Shown: piece after piece, positions 24,369 through 36,187 of the stretch | How positions within the stretch are numbered: the stretch's first letter is position 1 | Layout: each line of letters begins with the position of its first letter | NCBI GenBank assembly: GCA_010094025.1 | Contig: ML991780.1 | Location: 310,001 to 374,000 of the forward strand | DNA length: 64,000 bases | Reading direction: 5' to 3' | Source: Viridothelium virens | Taxonomy: Eukaryota > Ascomycota > Dothideomycetes > Trypetheliales > Trypetheliaceae | Translations under genes and position numbers: made by a program | The notes under the pieces: model-generated | Databases searched by the model: none | What the model was told of the DNA's origin: nothing | The model's input: only the letters and a program-made list of their open reading frames with translations

Positions 24369-25882
24369 AAAGCAGCTGAATCATCTCATCTACAAGAATA
24401 GGTGATAACCTAACGGCCCTCGCATAGCTTTCCAAAGAATACAACTCGTGAATTAGACAGCGACCCGCCATCCGAATGCAACAGTCTGAGCTTGTTTCAG
24501 TACCTCTTCTCATGTGGCTGCCACGCGGTGAAGCGACCCATCCCTGCCGTGTTGGGTAACGCTTGCGGATGCAGGCAGTTGCCTGGACTCTGGCTCTTGC
24601 TGATCTCCCTGTAATCGCTTTCCACGCGACTGAGCAAGACTTCGTAAGCATGGGAACTACTTCTCCGGCGGCACAGCAGCATTCGATCGACTCAGAAGCT
24701 CCGGCATCCGGCTGAGCTCTCATTTGGCTCATTTTATTACAGTTCTAAGAACCCCTAGCAAGACTACAGTCCAAGGCTAACACGATAATGACTGCTTGCA
24801 GTTGTATACTGGACGCCTAATAGGCGGTTCGGGTGACACCATCAAAAAGCCGCCGCGTGGCGAGAGTGCTGCTAGTTCTCAATCATACCTACCTTTCTCA
24901 GTCAGCCTATACGAGCCTCCTAATTTCACTGGGGCAAACATGTCAGTAGGTGTCCATCGCTCGGCCGAATAATAACGCGGCCACGGCTTATTAAAGAAGT
25001 CAAGAGCCCCTTGGGACCAGATATAGATTCCGTTCAAGATATGAACCGAACGACGCTATGAAACAATCAATTGGCCTGCATCCTCGGATGTACAGGCCAG
25101 TAAGTTGCTTTGCAGGACTGGGGGCCACTTTACCCAGCGCTTGCTGCTAAAGCGTAAGTAGAAAGTGCATGTCATGGACATACATACGATCAACGGAAGT
25201 GGGGGCCGGAAATCTGCGGTGGATAAGATAAATAGGATTTCAGCTGGTATGGCGGTCAGGAGGCAGCGCTGCGGCACGAGCAATCATAAGTTTTCGGACC
25301 TCACAGGCCTTCAGAGGAGTGGTTGATTTGCAAGAGTCCGACAATGCTGAACATGAGTCGTTGTGCGATGGATTCTTTTCTGGCAATGCCGTCCTTCCCA
25401 GTCTCCCCGTGTACTCTGCCCGTGTACTCCGCACAGAGTGCGGACGTGGTGCAATGGGGGCATGGAAGCGTTGACTGAGGTACCTTACCTAAGCGATTCG
25501 TAGAAGTTTCTCACCTTCTATTTTGCGGTGAGCAATGTCAAAGTTTTGTCCCGATTGTGAACTCGGCTAGGCCTGGTTAGTTTAGCCTTCCCCAGCTCGA
25601 ACGGCGTTGCTATGGCGCTTCACAGTCCTCACATCACGGTCGACCTCACGCAGCCTAGCATCGAATCACTCGCAGATTGCAGTCGCATTTCTACGCGATC
25701 AAATGCTTGACTCTTCACGAGCACCCGTACCGTTCTCGATCTCGTGAATCTTGAAACCTGCGAGTTATCCACTTCTGTTGGCTACCGCAAACTCCACGTT
25801 CACACCGAACCCTGAAATGTGCCTTAATCCCTCGACATCGGATCATCGAAGTTGGGCCTGACGGTGTGACTACAACTTTGGC

Positions 25883-28862
25883 ATGGAAGACCCTCCATCC
25901 GGTGAGAATGCTTCCAGCAGCGTGGCATCGCCGTTTCCTGCGGACTCAGAACAACGGAATCCTCCGGTCGCTCTGCCAGAAACATGCGATTCCTCGGAAC
26001 CGGCCAGCAGTAGCGCCATCGGTAAGCCGGCAACTGGACCTCAAAACAGCATCGTCCTAGAAGTTGAAGATGGCATGAGGAATAGCCCAACTGCTGTCCA
26101 AAAGGGCAAGCAGGTAATCGTGCCCTCTGACGTCAGCCGCAGGAGACCTCTTAAGCTTCTGGATCTCCCTGTGGACATCTTGAAGGAAATCATCAAAGAG
26201 GTTAGCATTCTTAGTATCACTCAGTGTCTATCCGCAATCTAATACTATGCTCGTAGGTCACACATACAAATGACCTTACATCGCTTGCTCTCTGTCACTC
26301 AGCATTGCATAACCTTGCGATACCTCATATATATTCCCGATTTGATATAGTCTGGCCTGATGAAACGAGTCACTCAGAACCGCGGACGGGTGTCGATGCG
26401 CTCACGTATGGGCTTTCCACGCTGGTGATGGCCGAGGATGTGTTTGGAGAGGCGGCATGGCAAAGAACAGGAAATCTTGTCCCTAAGAAACGCCGAAGAG
26501 GAAATCGTTACGCCCAATATACACGTAAATTTTCTCTTGGGAATGGGCCCCGACCATGGGTTCAGGAATATCTCATCTCGAAGGAGGGCGGTAAAATGCT
26601 CGGAACACTCGTTGCGCTTTCGGTGGCTCGTATGCGGAATTTGGAGACATTCATCTGGGATATGCCCACCGGCATTTTGAGAGATGTCTGGTTAGCATTG
26701 TCCTCTCTTGGCGACCGCGACGATGGTCAAGAATGTCGTCTGGAACGGTTGTGGGTTCGATGGCACGACAACCGTTTTCCGATAGGAAACGAGTCTGCTA
26801 CTTCCACTAATACCCAACCTCCGGTTCCGTTGGGAGGTATTCCACCCCCGCCAAATGCTACCCATGCCAGCGGAAACGCTACATCCCATATGCCCAATGC
26901 TGCTCTCTCGGTACACCAAACCATCCCTTCATTACCGGCCTTGGATCGTGTGGAGCATCCGACGTTTTCTGTTTTGCCACCCCTGAAAAGTCTCAGCGTG
27001 CTTGATATAGATGAGCTCTCGTATCTTGACGAAATGAGTATTCTGATAGGAGAATCAAAGACTCGATTGAGGGAGCTTCGAGTAGGAATCGCGGGACACG
27101 CTCAGCATCAGGACTGGGTCACTGCGTGGGAAGGCGATGTACAGCAATTGGACGAACCAAGTTCTGTCGGAAGTCGAACCAGCGAGAAACGGCTCGGTGG
27201 CGTCCTCGGAATTCTAGTTGGTCGTGTACATGACCTTCGGAAGAAGCCAAATCCCGTCGACCGACTGGCGAAACCTTCTGGGGAAGGAGATCAGGGCTCT
27301 GCCACATCCGCAGGACCCTCCCAAATTCCAACCAAAGATAAGGAGCCGACTGAGGCTGACACCTCGATTGCAATACTTCCGGGCGAGACTTCTGCCGTTC
27401 CTGATGTGCATCCTAAGCCTTGCGATAGCGATGGACACGACGAGCAATCAAACGTGCCTTATTCAACAGCAGAAAATCTCCTGGATGATGGCATGACCAC
27501 CGACTCAGGTCCGTCAATAATGACGCCGGAGAGCTTAAGTGTTGAGCAGAAATCAAACGCAGACCCTTCCCCTACAGGTCTATCTCATGACCTGAATGTG
27601 GCTAAAGCTTTGGATGATGTTCCGCTGAAGGTTGGGAAACCGACAAATTCGTCAGCCAAACTTCAATTGGAGATTCTCGAGCTTGAGCGTGTGCCTCTTG
27701 CGGTGCCAGTCCTGCACAAGGCTTTCGACTGGAGCAAACTTACAAGTCTGACCCTACTTCATTGTTACAACCATGAGCAGCTCTGGAAAACGTTGCGAAG
27801 GACATTCTCTCCATTTGCTGGATCGAAGGGAGAGGAAGTCTCAGGCCCTAGAGGGGAATTTAGAGATGGGCGCAGACACTCCAGATCTGGACCCACCTCA
27901 AGTCCTAATTACGTATTGAATTTGAAGAAAATACACACGAATGCGGTCTCGTCGTCTTTAATAGCATTCATTAAAGAAACGCTTGCACCAAATAGTCTGG
28001 AAGTCCTTTTTCTGCAAGAGGCGCGCTCCTACAATTCGAACGTTGCTATTGATGCAATCTACCGTGGCGCACTCCGGAGACATCGCTCAAGTCTCCGCAA
28101 ACTGCTTATCGACAGCAGTGAAAAAGGCTCTGATGGCCACGACACAGGAAGCCATCGTTGGAAGAGATGGATTCTTAATCGCGAAATCTTAGGGTATATC
28201 ACAAGTGGACGAATGAATAGTCTCAGGGAGTTGGGTGTGGCCATCGATTACAAGGATTGGGTATGTACTCTGCCAGAGTAGCGCGATATCGTGTACGACT
28301 AACGCATCTCCAGCATTTCTTCCTTCAGCGACTTCCCCAGATCCCACACCTAAGATCCCTATACATTCCTTACGTGCTAGATAATGTTCACACCGACGCC
28401 GATGGTTCACCTAAAGAACTTGCGCTACAGATCGTGGATATCGTCACGCTCCGTCCTGAAATCGAGCTTTGCTATATGGGTATTATGAAGAAATGCTTTG
28501 AGATTTTAGAGAACAAACGTCCTGACTACGATCTCCGGGGAGATGCCAATGCCCTTTTGGGTGAAGGCGGTGCCGGAGGATCAGTGACTATTGATATGCC
28601 ATCAGGTGCTGATGGTTCAGCAAGTGATGATGACGATGAGGACGAGGACGAAGACGAAGATGACGATGATCTCGATGGAGGCCTCGCTGGAGATGGGGAC
28701 GAGACCGAATCGGATGCTTCGGAGGAGACCCCCACAGACTCTGAAGACGAAGACTCTTACAGTATAGTGGATGACCGAACAGGACCGAAGCTTCGACTCC
28801 GAGAGATTTTGTTTTACGATGATAAAGTAGCAATCTTCAAGGCTCGGCACGGACGACTTTAA
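25883..28862 (+). CDS. F-box protein with acidic C-terminal region
   Basis: Exons 25883-26200, 26257-28260 and 28314-28862 give about 956 residues; both introns are phase 0 and about 55 bp. An F-box-like motif spans the first splice junction (LKLLDLPVDILKEIIKEV joined to THTNDLTSLALCHSALHNLAIPHIYSRFDI), as is usual in fungal F-box proteins. The rest looks like an irregular leucine-rich-repeat fold broken by a long disordered segment (about 330-460). Near the C-terminus is an acidic tract of Asp and Glu (28627-28680) and a second acidic cluster. F-box proteins bring substrates to the SCF ubiquitin ligase; the substrate here is unknown. It sits just upstream of APC2, another ubiquitin-ligase component, which may be chance. 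Confidence 0.85.
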
Positions 28863-29381
28863 TGACCTATGTAATCTCCGATGGCTCTCGGCTTTGACTG
28901 GCGTTCTGGAAACTGGCAACTGAGCTAGGCGGGTATGCTATGTAAGCGGAAGGCAGGGAAGGGCATTAGCTTTAATCCGGATGGCGTGGTTTGGCCGCGA
29001 TTACCCATATAAGAGGTACCTTAGGAAATTGGGATTCACGTGATGACGCGCGTTAGCGCGCTTACCTACCCACCTTACCTACCTAGATAGCACTTGAATC
29101 GAATATTTGCGATCACAACTCCTGCAGTGCACACAAACTTCTAATGGGACGACTTGTCCATACATTTGAATACTTGTCAATACGGCCAAGCGATTTGACG
29201 AAGTTGCCGTGGCCAAACCTTTCGCCATTACATGCGCTAAACACGAGTCTTCTACTCAAGTTGCGTTCCCGCTAGCTTCACGTGCGTTACCTCAAAACCC
29301 ACCTCTGTATTTGACCGGAGTCAGACGCAGAGGGACTCTGGAAGTAATGTCGGATCGCCGAGCTTAGCGGATGACGCTGCC
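28863..29381. other. Intergenic, F-box 3' flank / APC2 5' flank
   Basis: 519 bp between two same-strand genes. It holds GGTACCTTA at 29025-29033, an inverted repeat of GCGCG (29048-29061) and TTACCTACC twice (29062-29070 and 29075-29083). No coding sequence. Confidence 0.55.
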
Positions 29382-32164
29382 ATGGCAGAAAGGAAAAAGA
29401 TATCCGCTGAGCAAAAACGTGTCTTCTCCTCAATATTCCCATCACCGGCTCTTATCCACACTACGCCAACGCCGATCGCTACTCCGCTAGTAGGATCTTC
29501 GGAAGCAGGACAACCCTTCGGAGGGCTATCGGAAAGCGGCAGTGGCTCTTCGTTTTCAGGGAACGCAGATGTACAGCGAAGCAACGCTTGGAGCAACGCC
29601 ACCAGATTCTTGACCTTGCCATCGCACAGTCCAAGGGTTTGTGACCAATCTACATGCCGGGAAGATGTCTGGCATCCTCAAAAGCGCGCTAATGCAGACG
29701 TCACTCGAGAAATTGCATTCGTGTGCTTGGGAGATCTAACAGCGGATAACGCAAATAGCGGAGAGACGCTGGTAAGTCTTTTCTCCCCGCTGCGCTATAC
29801 CTGGTGCACAGTGTGAGATACTGAGACGAGTTCAGATCGATTGGTACAGTCAAGAGGTTCGGAATCATTTTAGCAGCTACATGCAAGCAGACTTGAAGCG
29901 TGAGTGGGATGTGGTATGTCTTTCTCAAGTTTTTGGATACATCATGCTCACCGACATAGCAAATACGGGAATCTGAAAGCATTGCTACTCTAACATCGAC
30001 CGTCAGTCATCTACGCATTGTGCAAGAGGCGTATTTAGCCCCTCTAGACCTCGTTAAGTCCTGTCTTCAACGTACACAGGCCACAGATATCTCTCGCATA
30101 GAGCAATATGCCAGAAGAGCTCAGGCAAAAGTCCGTGGTGATCTCCAAACGCTATTCGATCAAATCTTGCCAACCCCCCGATTCTACAACACGTTAACTT
30201 ATGCAATTTATTGTGCTGTCTCAGAATATTCTTCCGACTACAAGGTTGATGCTGTCCAGGGCACTAACCTCGAGAACTTGGGACAGAAGTATGAAGAACT
30301 TGCCGAAATTCTTGATGGTCTCCACTACGCGGGCCTTGGGGGCGACAAAGCTCAGAAAGCTCTGGTTCGTGCTCTGGATCGTTTCCTCATCCATCACATC
30401 GACAGTAGGGATGTCGCTGTGGATTGGCTCGGGAAAAATCCGGTGATAGAACCATTGAGAAAATGGATCAATGACTGTTTTGGGCCTTTCGGGTGTTGGG
30501 CTTTGTTTAAACTAGAGTCGGAAGAAAATTTCTTAGATACGTCCGAGCCTCGAGAGACGCAGGCAATAGAGACACGGTATTGGCAAGAAATCGCGATCGG
30601 CCGGCTTGGGACGTCAAGAACTATGGTACTCTTCGAATATGTCAAACGATGGGATCAGTCCATGGGAGCCATACGTGATCTTAAAGTAAGTACTTGATCA
30701 CTGAATAATTCTATCCAGTTGCTCATCAATGGATAGGACTATGTTAGTACAGCAGCCGGCAGGTTTCACGTCACAAAGATATTCACGGACCAACTCCGTG
30801 GTCGTCTGTTGATCCCGGCCATTGCAACATCAGACATCCTCAACATCTACATTTCCGTGATCAAAGTCTTTATTGAGCTAGACTCGAAGGGAGTACTTTT
30901 GGGCCGCATTGCACGACCGATTCGATCCTACTTACAGCAACGCGAGGACACGGTTCGGGTTGTTGTGGAGAGTTGCCTAGCCGACCTCAATGGAGACGGT
31001 GATCGTATGAACACTGCAAATCATGTGTGCACTGGCATCGTCGTGGAAATGAATAATGCCGTCTATACCCACAACTCTGAAGATCATGACCTTGATTGGG
31101 AAGACCTGGATTGGGTACCCGAACCACTCGATGCGGAACCTGGATACCGAACAGTCAAGTCAGATGACGTATTGTCGCACCTTTTGACTCTTTTCGACCG
31201 TGAAGAATTGATCAAGGAATTGCAGACGATTCTAGCCGACCACCTCCTCCGAAGCGAACACAGCGAGTATGAGAAAGAGATTCGGCTTGTGGAGCTCCTC
31301 AAGGCTCGCTTTGGCGATGACAAACTTCAAGCATGTGAAGTGATGCTCAAGGACATGCAAGATTCCAAGCGCATCTCGGCCAGCATCAATGGACAAAACG
31401 AAGAAGCCTTCACTCTTCCGAAGTTCTCTACCAATTTCCACACGAAAATCCTTTCAAGTTTCTTCTGGCCTTCTCTCCGTCAAGACGAATTCCGCGCTCC
31501 CCGAGACATCAAGACCCTTCGAAAAGCTTATGCCGAGCGTTTCGAAAGCATCAAAGCTAATCGAAGACTTGAATGGCTTGAGGCACAAGGCCGTGTGACA
31601 GTCAATCTGGAATTTGAAGATCGCAACGTCACGGAGCACAACGTGCTAACATACCAAGCTACCATCATTGAGGCGTTCCAGGGAACGATGGCGGAAGTGG
31701 GAGGTATCCCAGTGACGAGGACTGTGGAGGTGCTGGTGGATGTTCTTGAGATGGACGAACCTTTGGTACGGAGTGCGATCATGTTCTGGGTGGGTAAGCT
31801 CGTTCTTAGAGAAGTTGCGCCAGACACCTTTGCCGTACTCGAACGACTCGATGGAGCCGTAGAGAATGTCGACGTTGCTTTAGCTGCTGCCCATGCCGCC
31901 GCTATGGAGGATACTGACATGGGCGCGGTTAAGAGCCAGCAAGACCGATTTGGGGAGAATAAAGAGGTTTATACCCAATTCGTGACTATGATGCTGATGA
32001 ACCAGGGCAACAAGCCTACGGCACAGATACATGTGATGATGAAGATGATGCTGCCAGATGGCTTCCCATTCAGTGAGGAAGACTTGCGGGACTTTTTGAA
32101 TGATCTGGTAGATCAGGGGTCACTTGTCAAGGCTGGGGTGGACGTCTTTGGGATTAAAAGATGA
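29382..32164 (+). CDS. APC2: Anaphase-promoting complex subunit 2 (cullin-like)
   Basis: Exons 29382-29771, 29836-29913, 29960-30685 and 30737-32164 give about 873 residues; all introns are phase 0 and 46-64 bp. The cullin-homology region is visible: LRGRLLIPAIATSDILNIYI, then GVLLGRIARPIRSYLQQRED, both characteristic of Apc2, a degenerate cullin repeat and the C-terminal winged-helix domain ending in FPFSEEDLRDFLNDLVDQG. In the APC/C, Apc2 pairs with the RING subunit Apc11 to form the catalytic centre that ubiquitinates cyclin B and securin. The N-terminus (first 130 residues) is poorly conserved and its start is the least certain part. The stop is 84 bp from the convergent stop of UTP22. 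Confidence 0.9.
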
Positions 32165-32248
32165 GAAAATGACGCGCATGAGCATAACGTGGTGTATGTC
32201 ATCTGGAAGTATAATCAGAACTCAATAGAAGTATCGCATACTTCAATT

Positions 32249-35200
32249 CTAATTCATCTCTATCTTCTCAATCATGTTTCCTCCGAGCCTAGCAATGTCA
32301 CCTAAGATACTGTCTTTGTTGATTTCCACATCTCCCACATCGTCGCCATCCCTATGAAGAGGCAATGACGAATAATCTAAATGAACTTTCCATTTCCTCT
32401 TCGCGGTGTGCGGATCCCATAAGCCCGCGATTACATCCTCTCTATACCCATCATAGAAAAATACCACCGCATCTCCGTACACCTCCTCCAACTCCAAAAG
32501 AAAGGCCCCAACGGGATCGAATCCCACCTTTTCTGGCTCCACCTTCCTCTGCAGCCTCAAATTCTTAAATTCTCCACCGTTACTGCTCTCCCTATTCCTC
32601 CTCCCCGCCCGCGTAAACTCTTTCTTTATCCTCACCACAAAATCATACTCGCCCAGTGCTCTCACAAACAACCTCTCCGGGTCCAGTCTGTACCCCTCCC
32701 TCTCCACAACCTCCATCGCCGCCCTCGCCAGCCCTACCATCCTCCCCAACACCACCTTTCTCGGCCTCCACTCAGTCCACTCCGTCCCCTCACGATTCAC
32801 ATCACTCGCCACAAACGCCGCCACCCGGTTCATCGCCGGGTCGACCTTCCTCCACGCCTCAAACCTCACCGCAATCTGCCTCCGATCCTCAGCCGTCATC
32901 CCTCCGCCCCGCCGACTACTCCCCTGGCCTCCTCTCTCCCCCTCCTGCGCCTCCACCTCCTCCGCAGCAGAAAACTCGACGACCCACGGCTCAGCGCGCC
33001 AGTCCCAGCGCGCGAGGAAGAACAGCGTGCGCTGGAAGCCCATCGCGGCGCTGCTCGGGACATCCCAGGGCCAGGGAGCCGTAAAGGCGCGGGCAGCGAG
33101 GAGATCGATGAGCGGGGAAGGGAAATGCGGGGTCAGCAGGTGGGAGGCGAGCCAGAGGTGGAGCAGGCGGATGGTGGGGGAGAGGGCGGGGAAGCGGAAG
33201 CAGGCGGTTTGGAGGGCGGTGGTGTGGGCGGGGAGGGCGAGGAAGGCGCGTTTGTGGGAGGCGAGGGCGTAGGCGAGCGATTCTTTGGTTTTTGAGGGGA
33301 GGAGAGAAGAGGAGGAGGGGGAGTGTAGGCGGGTGGAGAGGAGGTGGTGTTCGCGGTCGTGGTGGATGCGCAGGCGGAAGGAGTGGCCGGTTGGGTAGGT
33401 GATGTCGAGGAAGGCGCAGTTGGTGTAGGGTTGTTGGCTGTTTTCGAGGCCGAGGCGAGCGATTATGGAGGGGTGGGAGGTGGTGAGGAGGGAGGAGAGT
33501 TTGAGCAGGAAGGCGATTTTGACGCGTTGGATAGCTTCGAGGTCGTCAGGCCATCGTCCAGAGCCTTCGAATTGGATGATGACACTGGCAGGAGACGTCA
33601 TTTGCTTGGTGGAGCCGTAAAGAGGGGGGTCGATCGAGCTATAACGCAATTGTGAATCGGTGGCCGTGATCTGGCGAATCGCCAATGGAAGGCTGTCAAG
33701 TCCGCGAATATCATTTGAAAGAGTCTCGAAGGCTGTCATTATTCCTTTGAAGGCAGTTGTAGTTTGCTGCTCCCCACCAGGGACTTTACGTGCAAGTTCG
33801 GTGCCATGATAGATCGTGGACTCCGCAACCTCGACACCCATGTGACGGGTCAGCACATGCCTGACGATTTGCTCTGTTATTGACACATTGCCTTTACTCG
33901 ACCACACGAGACTTTCCCGGACACTTCCATCTTTGAACCGTCTTAACTCTGCCTTATCGCCCCAAAACTGGCGGAATCTAGCAGATCCCTCAGGATCTTC
34001 GGCCAGTGGTCCATGGTCAATAAGGCGATTGACGTTTATCGGATTGAAGACCAGACCGATCTGAGTACCGCTGTCTTCGTTCGTCCGTCGGGGTATGTCC
34101 TCAAGAATCCATGCTGGAAGCTGATCCGCTTGAGAAGATACGCCAACCTTAATTAGAGATACACGGTCACCAAGACTTCGTGACATAATTGAATAGACTT
34201 GATCGAGGTCGGAAGGTCCAGGACGTAGCTCGAGAACGGCATCGTAGCGAAGAGCAGGGATATCATTCTTCAAGATAAAGGCGGCCTCAAATGGATTCTC
34301 TTTACTATCTCCAAACATTTTTATCGTGGTACGAGCTTCGTAACGGAATGCCTTGTAAGACGAAGAATCCATCTTGTACAAGATGTTCATTCCCCTGAGT
34401 CCATCAAGAAACATCGGGCACGTGCTACGAGTTGGCATTGCGCCATCTGAACATTGGTACCAAATGGGCTGCTTCGTCAAATCTCGTGAAGCCAGAAATT
34501 GCAGAGTAGCTCTGAACAGTTGGAAGCTATCGAACCCATGAGAAAACTTTGTGATGCCACGCGGAAGATCGTCCTGGAGAAGAATCGCCATCAGTGCTGC
34601 CCATTCGAAATTGCCGAAGCCTCCCGTAGCTATGGAGCTTCCGAAGCCGCGCTGTCGAAGCCAGGTTCGTCCAAGCAAGCACGCGTCCTTGAAGAAATCG
34701 GATTTTACGGATGCAGAATGGATAAGCTTAAGGTATGGAAGTATTGCAGCGTCTAACCGGAGTGAGGCATTGTAGAAAGGCGTCGAATCATTGTCACCCC
34801 GGATGCATTTCTTGTTTGGCATAGTCCTGCTTATTGCAAATAGGGTATCAGGAGCAGAAGGAATGATCCGAATCACATAATTTGCTCCGAAACGCTGTTG
34901 CGCACCATGTTCGGTCCGTGGTTTAGCAATAAGCACGGGAAGGAGTGTGTTACCATGTAAGTGTTGAAATCGCAGTGACAGGTTTCCATCATCTGCTTTC
35001 CGTATACCCGCTGCCAGGGAAGCAAGATAGTATGCTCGCCGATAGAAGTATCGAAAGTCCAGATAATCTTTGTCTTGGAACAAAAGCGATGGCATCAACA
35101 CCACCAGATCGATTACGGTGTGGTCAAGTGCGGACTCGATCTTGAGTGCGTAGCTGCCGACAACATTTATAGCCGCTGGTTTGGCATATTGCAATTTATA

Positions 35201-35899
35201 CTGCGTATCTCGACCTGGTCTTGGGTCAGGAAACGGTACCCTAACCTTATTGAACTTCATCAGTTCTTCCTCTGCTTGCAAAATCGGCAAAGAATCACTG
35301 TTGGGTATATTCTCAATTATTCCCTTTAGAGACTTTAGAGTTGATTCTGCTGTCGCTTCAGTTTTTCCATGGGATGGTCGTATTTGATCGAGAAGTTCTT
35401 CTATTTGAAGCTTCAATACATTCGAACCGGGATTGCCTGCCAAATGAAGAGTTCTGATTGCGCGCTTCTCAACTTTTCTCGACATGGAATTTGACCTATC
35501 CCCAACGTGCCGTACAGTATGTCGCGGTCGGATATCTGCATGGCCAATACTATCGGTAGCCTTGCCTTGGACAGTGCCTAACTGTTCGATATCCTCTGCC
35601 GTTGTATTCTCATTATCTTTATCCACGTCCTCACTGATGTGCTCATCTGCCGAATCATTGTCGTCCTCAAGAATTTCTGGTGGCGCATCTCTTTCGGAAA
35701 ATCCGTCAAGTGCGTATCCATCGACATTAATACCCGATGACGTCTCAGCGTCTTCATTACTTTCATTTTCATCGTCTCCGCAGCTTGTACCTTCCTGCTC
35801 TCCTTCATTGGGCTCTGGGGAAAATCCAGACCAAATGTCGTCTTCATCATCGGTTGGCGAATGGCTGAGCTTCCGCTTTTTCGGCACCGGCAAAGGCAT
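32249..35899 (-). CDS. UTP22: U3 snoRNP / SSU processome protein Utp22 (Nrap/NOL6 family)
   Basis: A single exon of 1216 residues. An upstream in-frame ATG at 35995 exists, but 35899 starts MPLPVPKKRKLSHS, a typical nucleolar basic N-terminus, and is preferred. An acidic region follows, then the conserved Nrap block KVRVPFPDPRPGRDTQYKLQ and KPAAINVVGSYALK, which belongs to the inactive nucleotidyltransferase-like first domain. Other Nrap motifs run through the length (FGNFEWAALMAILLQDDLPRG; FRQFWGDKAELRRFKDGSVRES). Utp22 joins Rrp7 and CK2 in the UTP-C module for 18S rRNA maturation. The C-terminal third lies in the strongest skew island of the window, which biases codons and residues (runs of Glu, Gly and Arg). 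It is divergent from the STR2-type gene. Confidence 0.92.
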   Translation of the reverse strand: MPLPVPKKRKLSHSPTDDEDDIWSGFSPEPNEGEQEGTSCGDDENESNEDAETSSGINVDGYALDGFSERDAPPEILEDDNDSADEHISEDVDKDNENTTAEDIEQLGTVQGKATDSIGHADIRPRHTVRHVGDRSNSMSRKVEKRAIRTLHLAGNPGSNVLKLQIEELLDQIRPSHGKTEATAESTLKSLKGIIENIPNSDSLPILQAEEELMKFNKVRVPFPDPRPGRDTQYKLQYAKPAAINVVGSYALKIESALDHTVIDLVVLMPSLLFQDKDYLDFRYFYRRAYYLASLAAGIRKADDGNLSLRFQHLHGNTLLPVLIAKPRTEHGAQQRFGANYVIRIIPSAPDTLFAISRTMPNKKCIRGDNDSTPFYNASLRLDAAILPYLKLIHSASVKSDFFKDACLLGRTWLRQRGFGSSIATGGFGNFEWAALMAILLQDDLPRGITKFSHGFDSFQLFRATLQFLASRDLTKQPIWYQCSDGAMPTRSTCPMFLDGLRGMNILYKMDSSSYKAFRYEARTTIKMFGDSKENPFEAAFILKNDIPALRYDAVLELRPGPSDLDQVYSIMSRSLGDRVSLIKVGVSSQADQLPAWILEDIPRRTNEDSGTQIGLVFNPINVNRLIDHGPLAEDPEGSARFRQFWGDKAELRRFKDGSVRESLVWSSKGNVSITEQIVRHVLTRHMGVEVAESTIYHGTELARKVPGGEQQTTTAFKGIMTAFETLSNDIRGLDSLPLAIRQITATDSQLRYSSIDPPLYGSTKQMTSPASVIIQFEGSGRWPDDLEAIQRVKIAFLLKLSSLLTTSHPSIIARLGLENSQQPYTNCAFLDITYPTGHSFRLRIHHDREHHLLSTRLHSPSSSSLLPSKTKESLAYALASHKRAFLALPAHTTALQTACFRFPALSPTIRLLHLWLASHLLTPHFPSPLIDLLAARAFTAPWPWDVPSSAAMGFQRTLFFLARWDWRAEPWVVEFSAAEEVEAQEGERGGQGSSRRGGGMTAEDRRQIAVRFEAWRKVDPAMNRVAAFVASDVNREGTEWTEWRPRKVVLGRMVGLARAAMEVVEREGYRLDPERLFVRALGEYDFVVRIKKEFTRAGRRNRESSNGGEFKNLRLQRKVEPEKVGFDPVGAFLLELEEVYGDAVVFFYDGYREDVIAGLWDPHTAKRKWKVHLDYSSLPLHRDGDDVGDVEINKDSILGDIARLGGNMIEKIEMN
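32400..33520. other. C-to-G skew switch island 6 (UTP22)
   Basis: The + strand line 32701-32760 has 34 C and 4 G; the line 33181-33240 has 37 G and 7 C. The switch is near 33000-33030, inside the minus-strand UTP22 coding region. Confidence 0.8.
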
Positions 35900-36187
35900 G
35901 GGTTTGGTGACAGGGCAGAGGCTCGCAAGGTGTCGTAGATGTAGCACCGGCGACAAAAAAAAAAGCTCTGGGCAATTGGTAGCGATGCGACACAAGCGTG
36001 AAACGGCACGGCGTCGGGTTGACGCAGGGTCTAGTTATCGATAAGCCTATTATCTCTCATCACCAATCAGAAACGGGTGTTTTACTGCTGCGCCGACACC
36101 GGTGTCACCGGCGGGATGAACAATTGCATTCATGCCTCCATCTAGAAATTTTCTTCCACCTACTGAATCTTACATCTGCAGGGAAAT
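35900..36187. promoter_or_regulatory. Divergent promoter region UTP22 / cystathionine gamma-synthase
   Basis: Only 288 bp separate the two starts. It contains a CCAAT box at 36063-36067 and a perfect 12-bp palindrome GACACCGGTGTC at 36095-36106 embedded in a longer imperfect CG-rich dyad. Either could serve both genes. No clear sulfur-regulator (Cys3/MetR) site was seen. Confidence 0.55.

Larger units (their letters stand above)
22862..25882. other. Gene-poor stretch of 3.0 kb between divergent genes
   Basis: Upstream region of both the zinc-finger gene (-) and the F-box gene (+). A TATA-like CTATATACGG lies about 90 bp upstream of the zinc-finger start. It also holds a TACGGAGTA copy (24154-24162), a 10-bp tandem repeat (24344-24368) and TACCTTA-type elements near 25481. 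The open frames on both strands look random. Confidence 0.5.
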
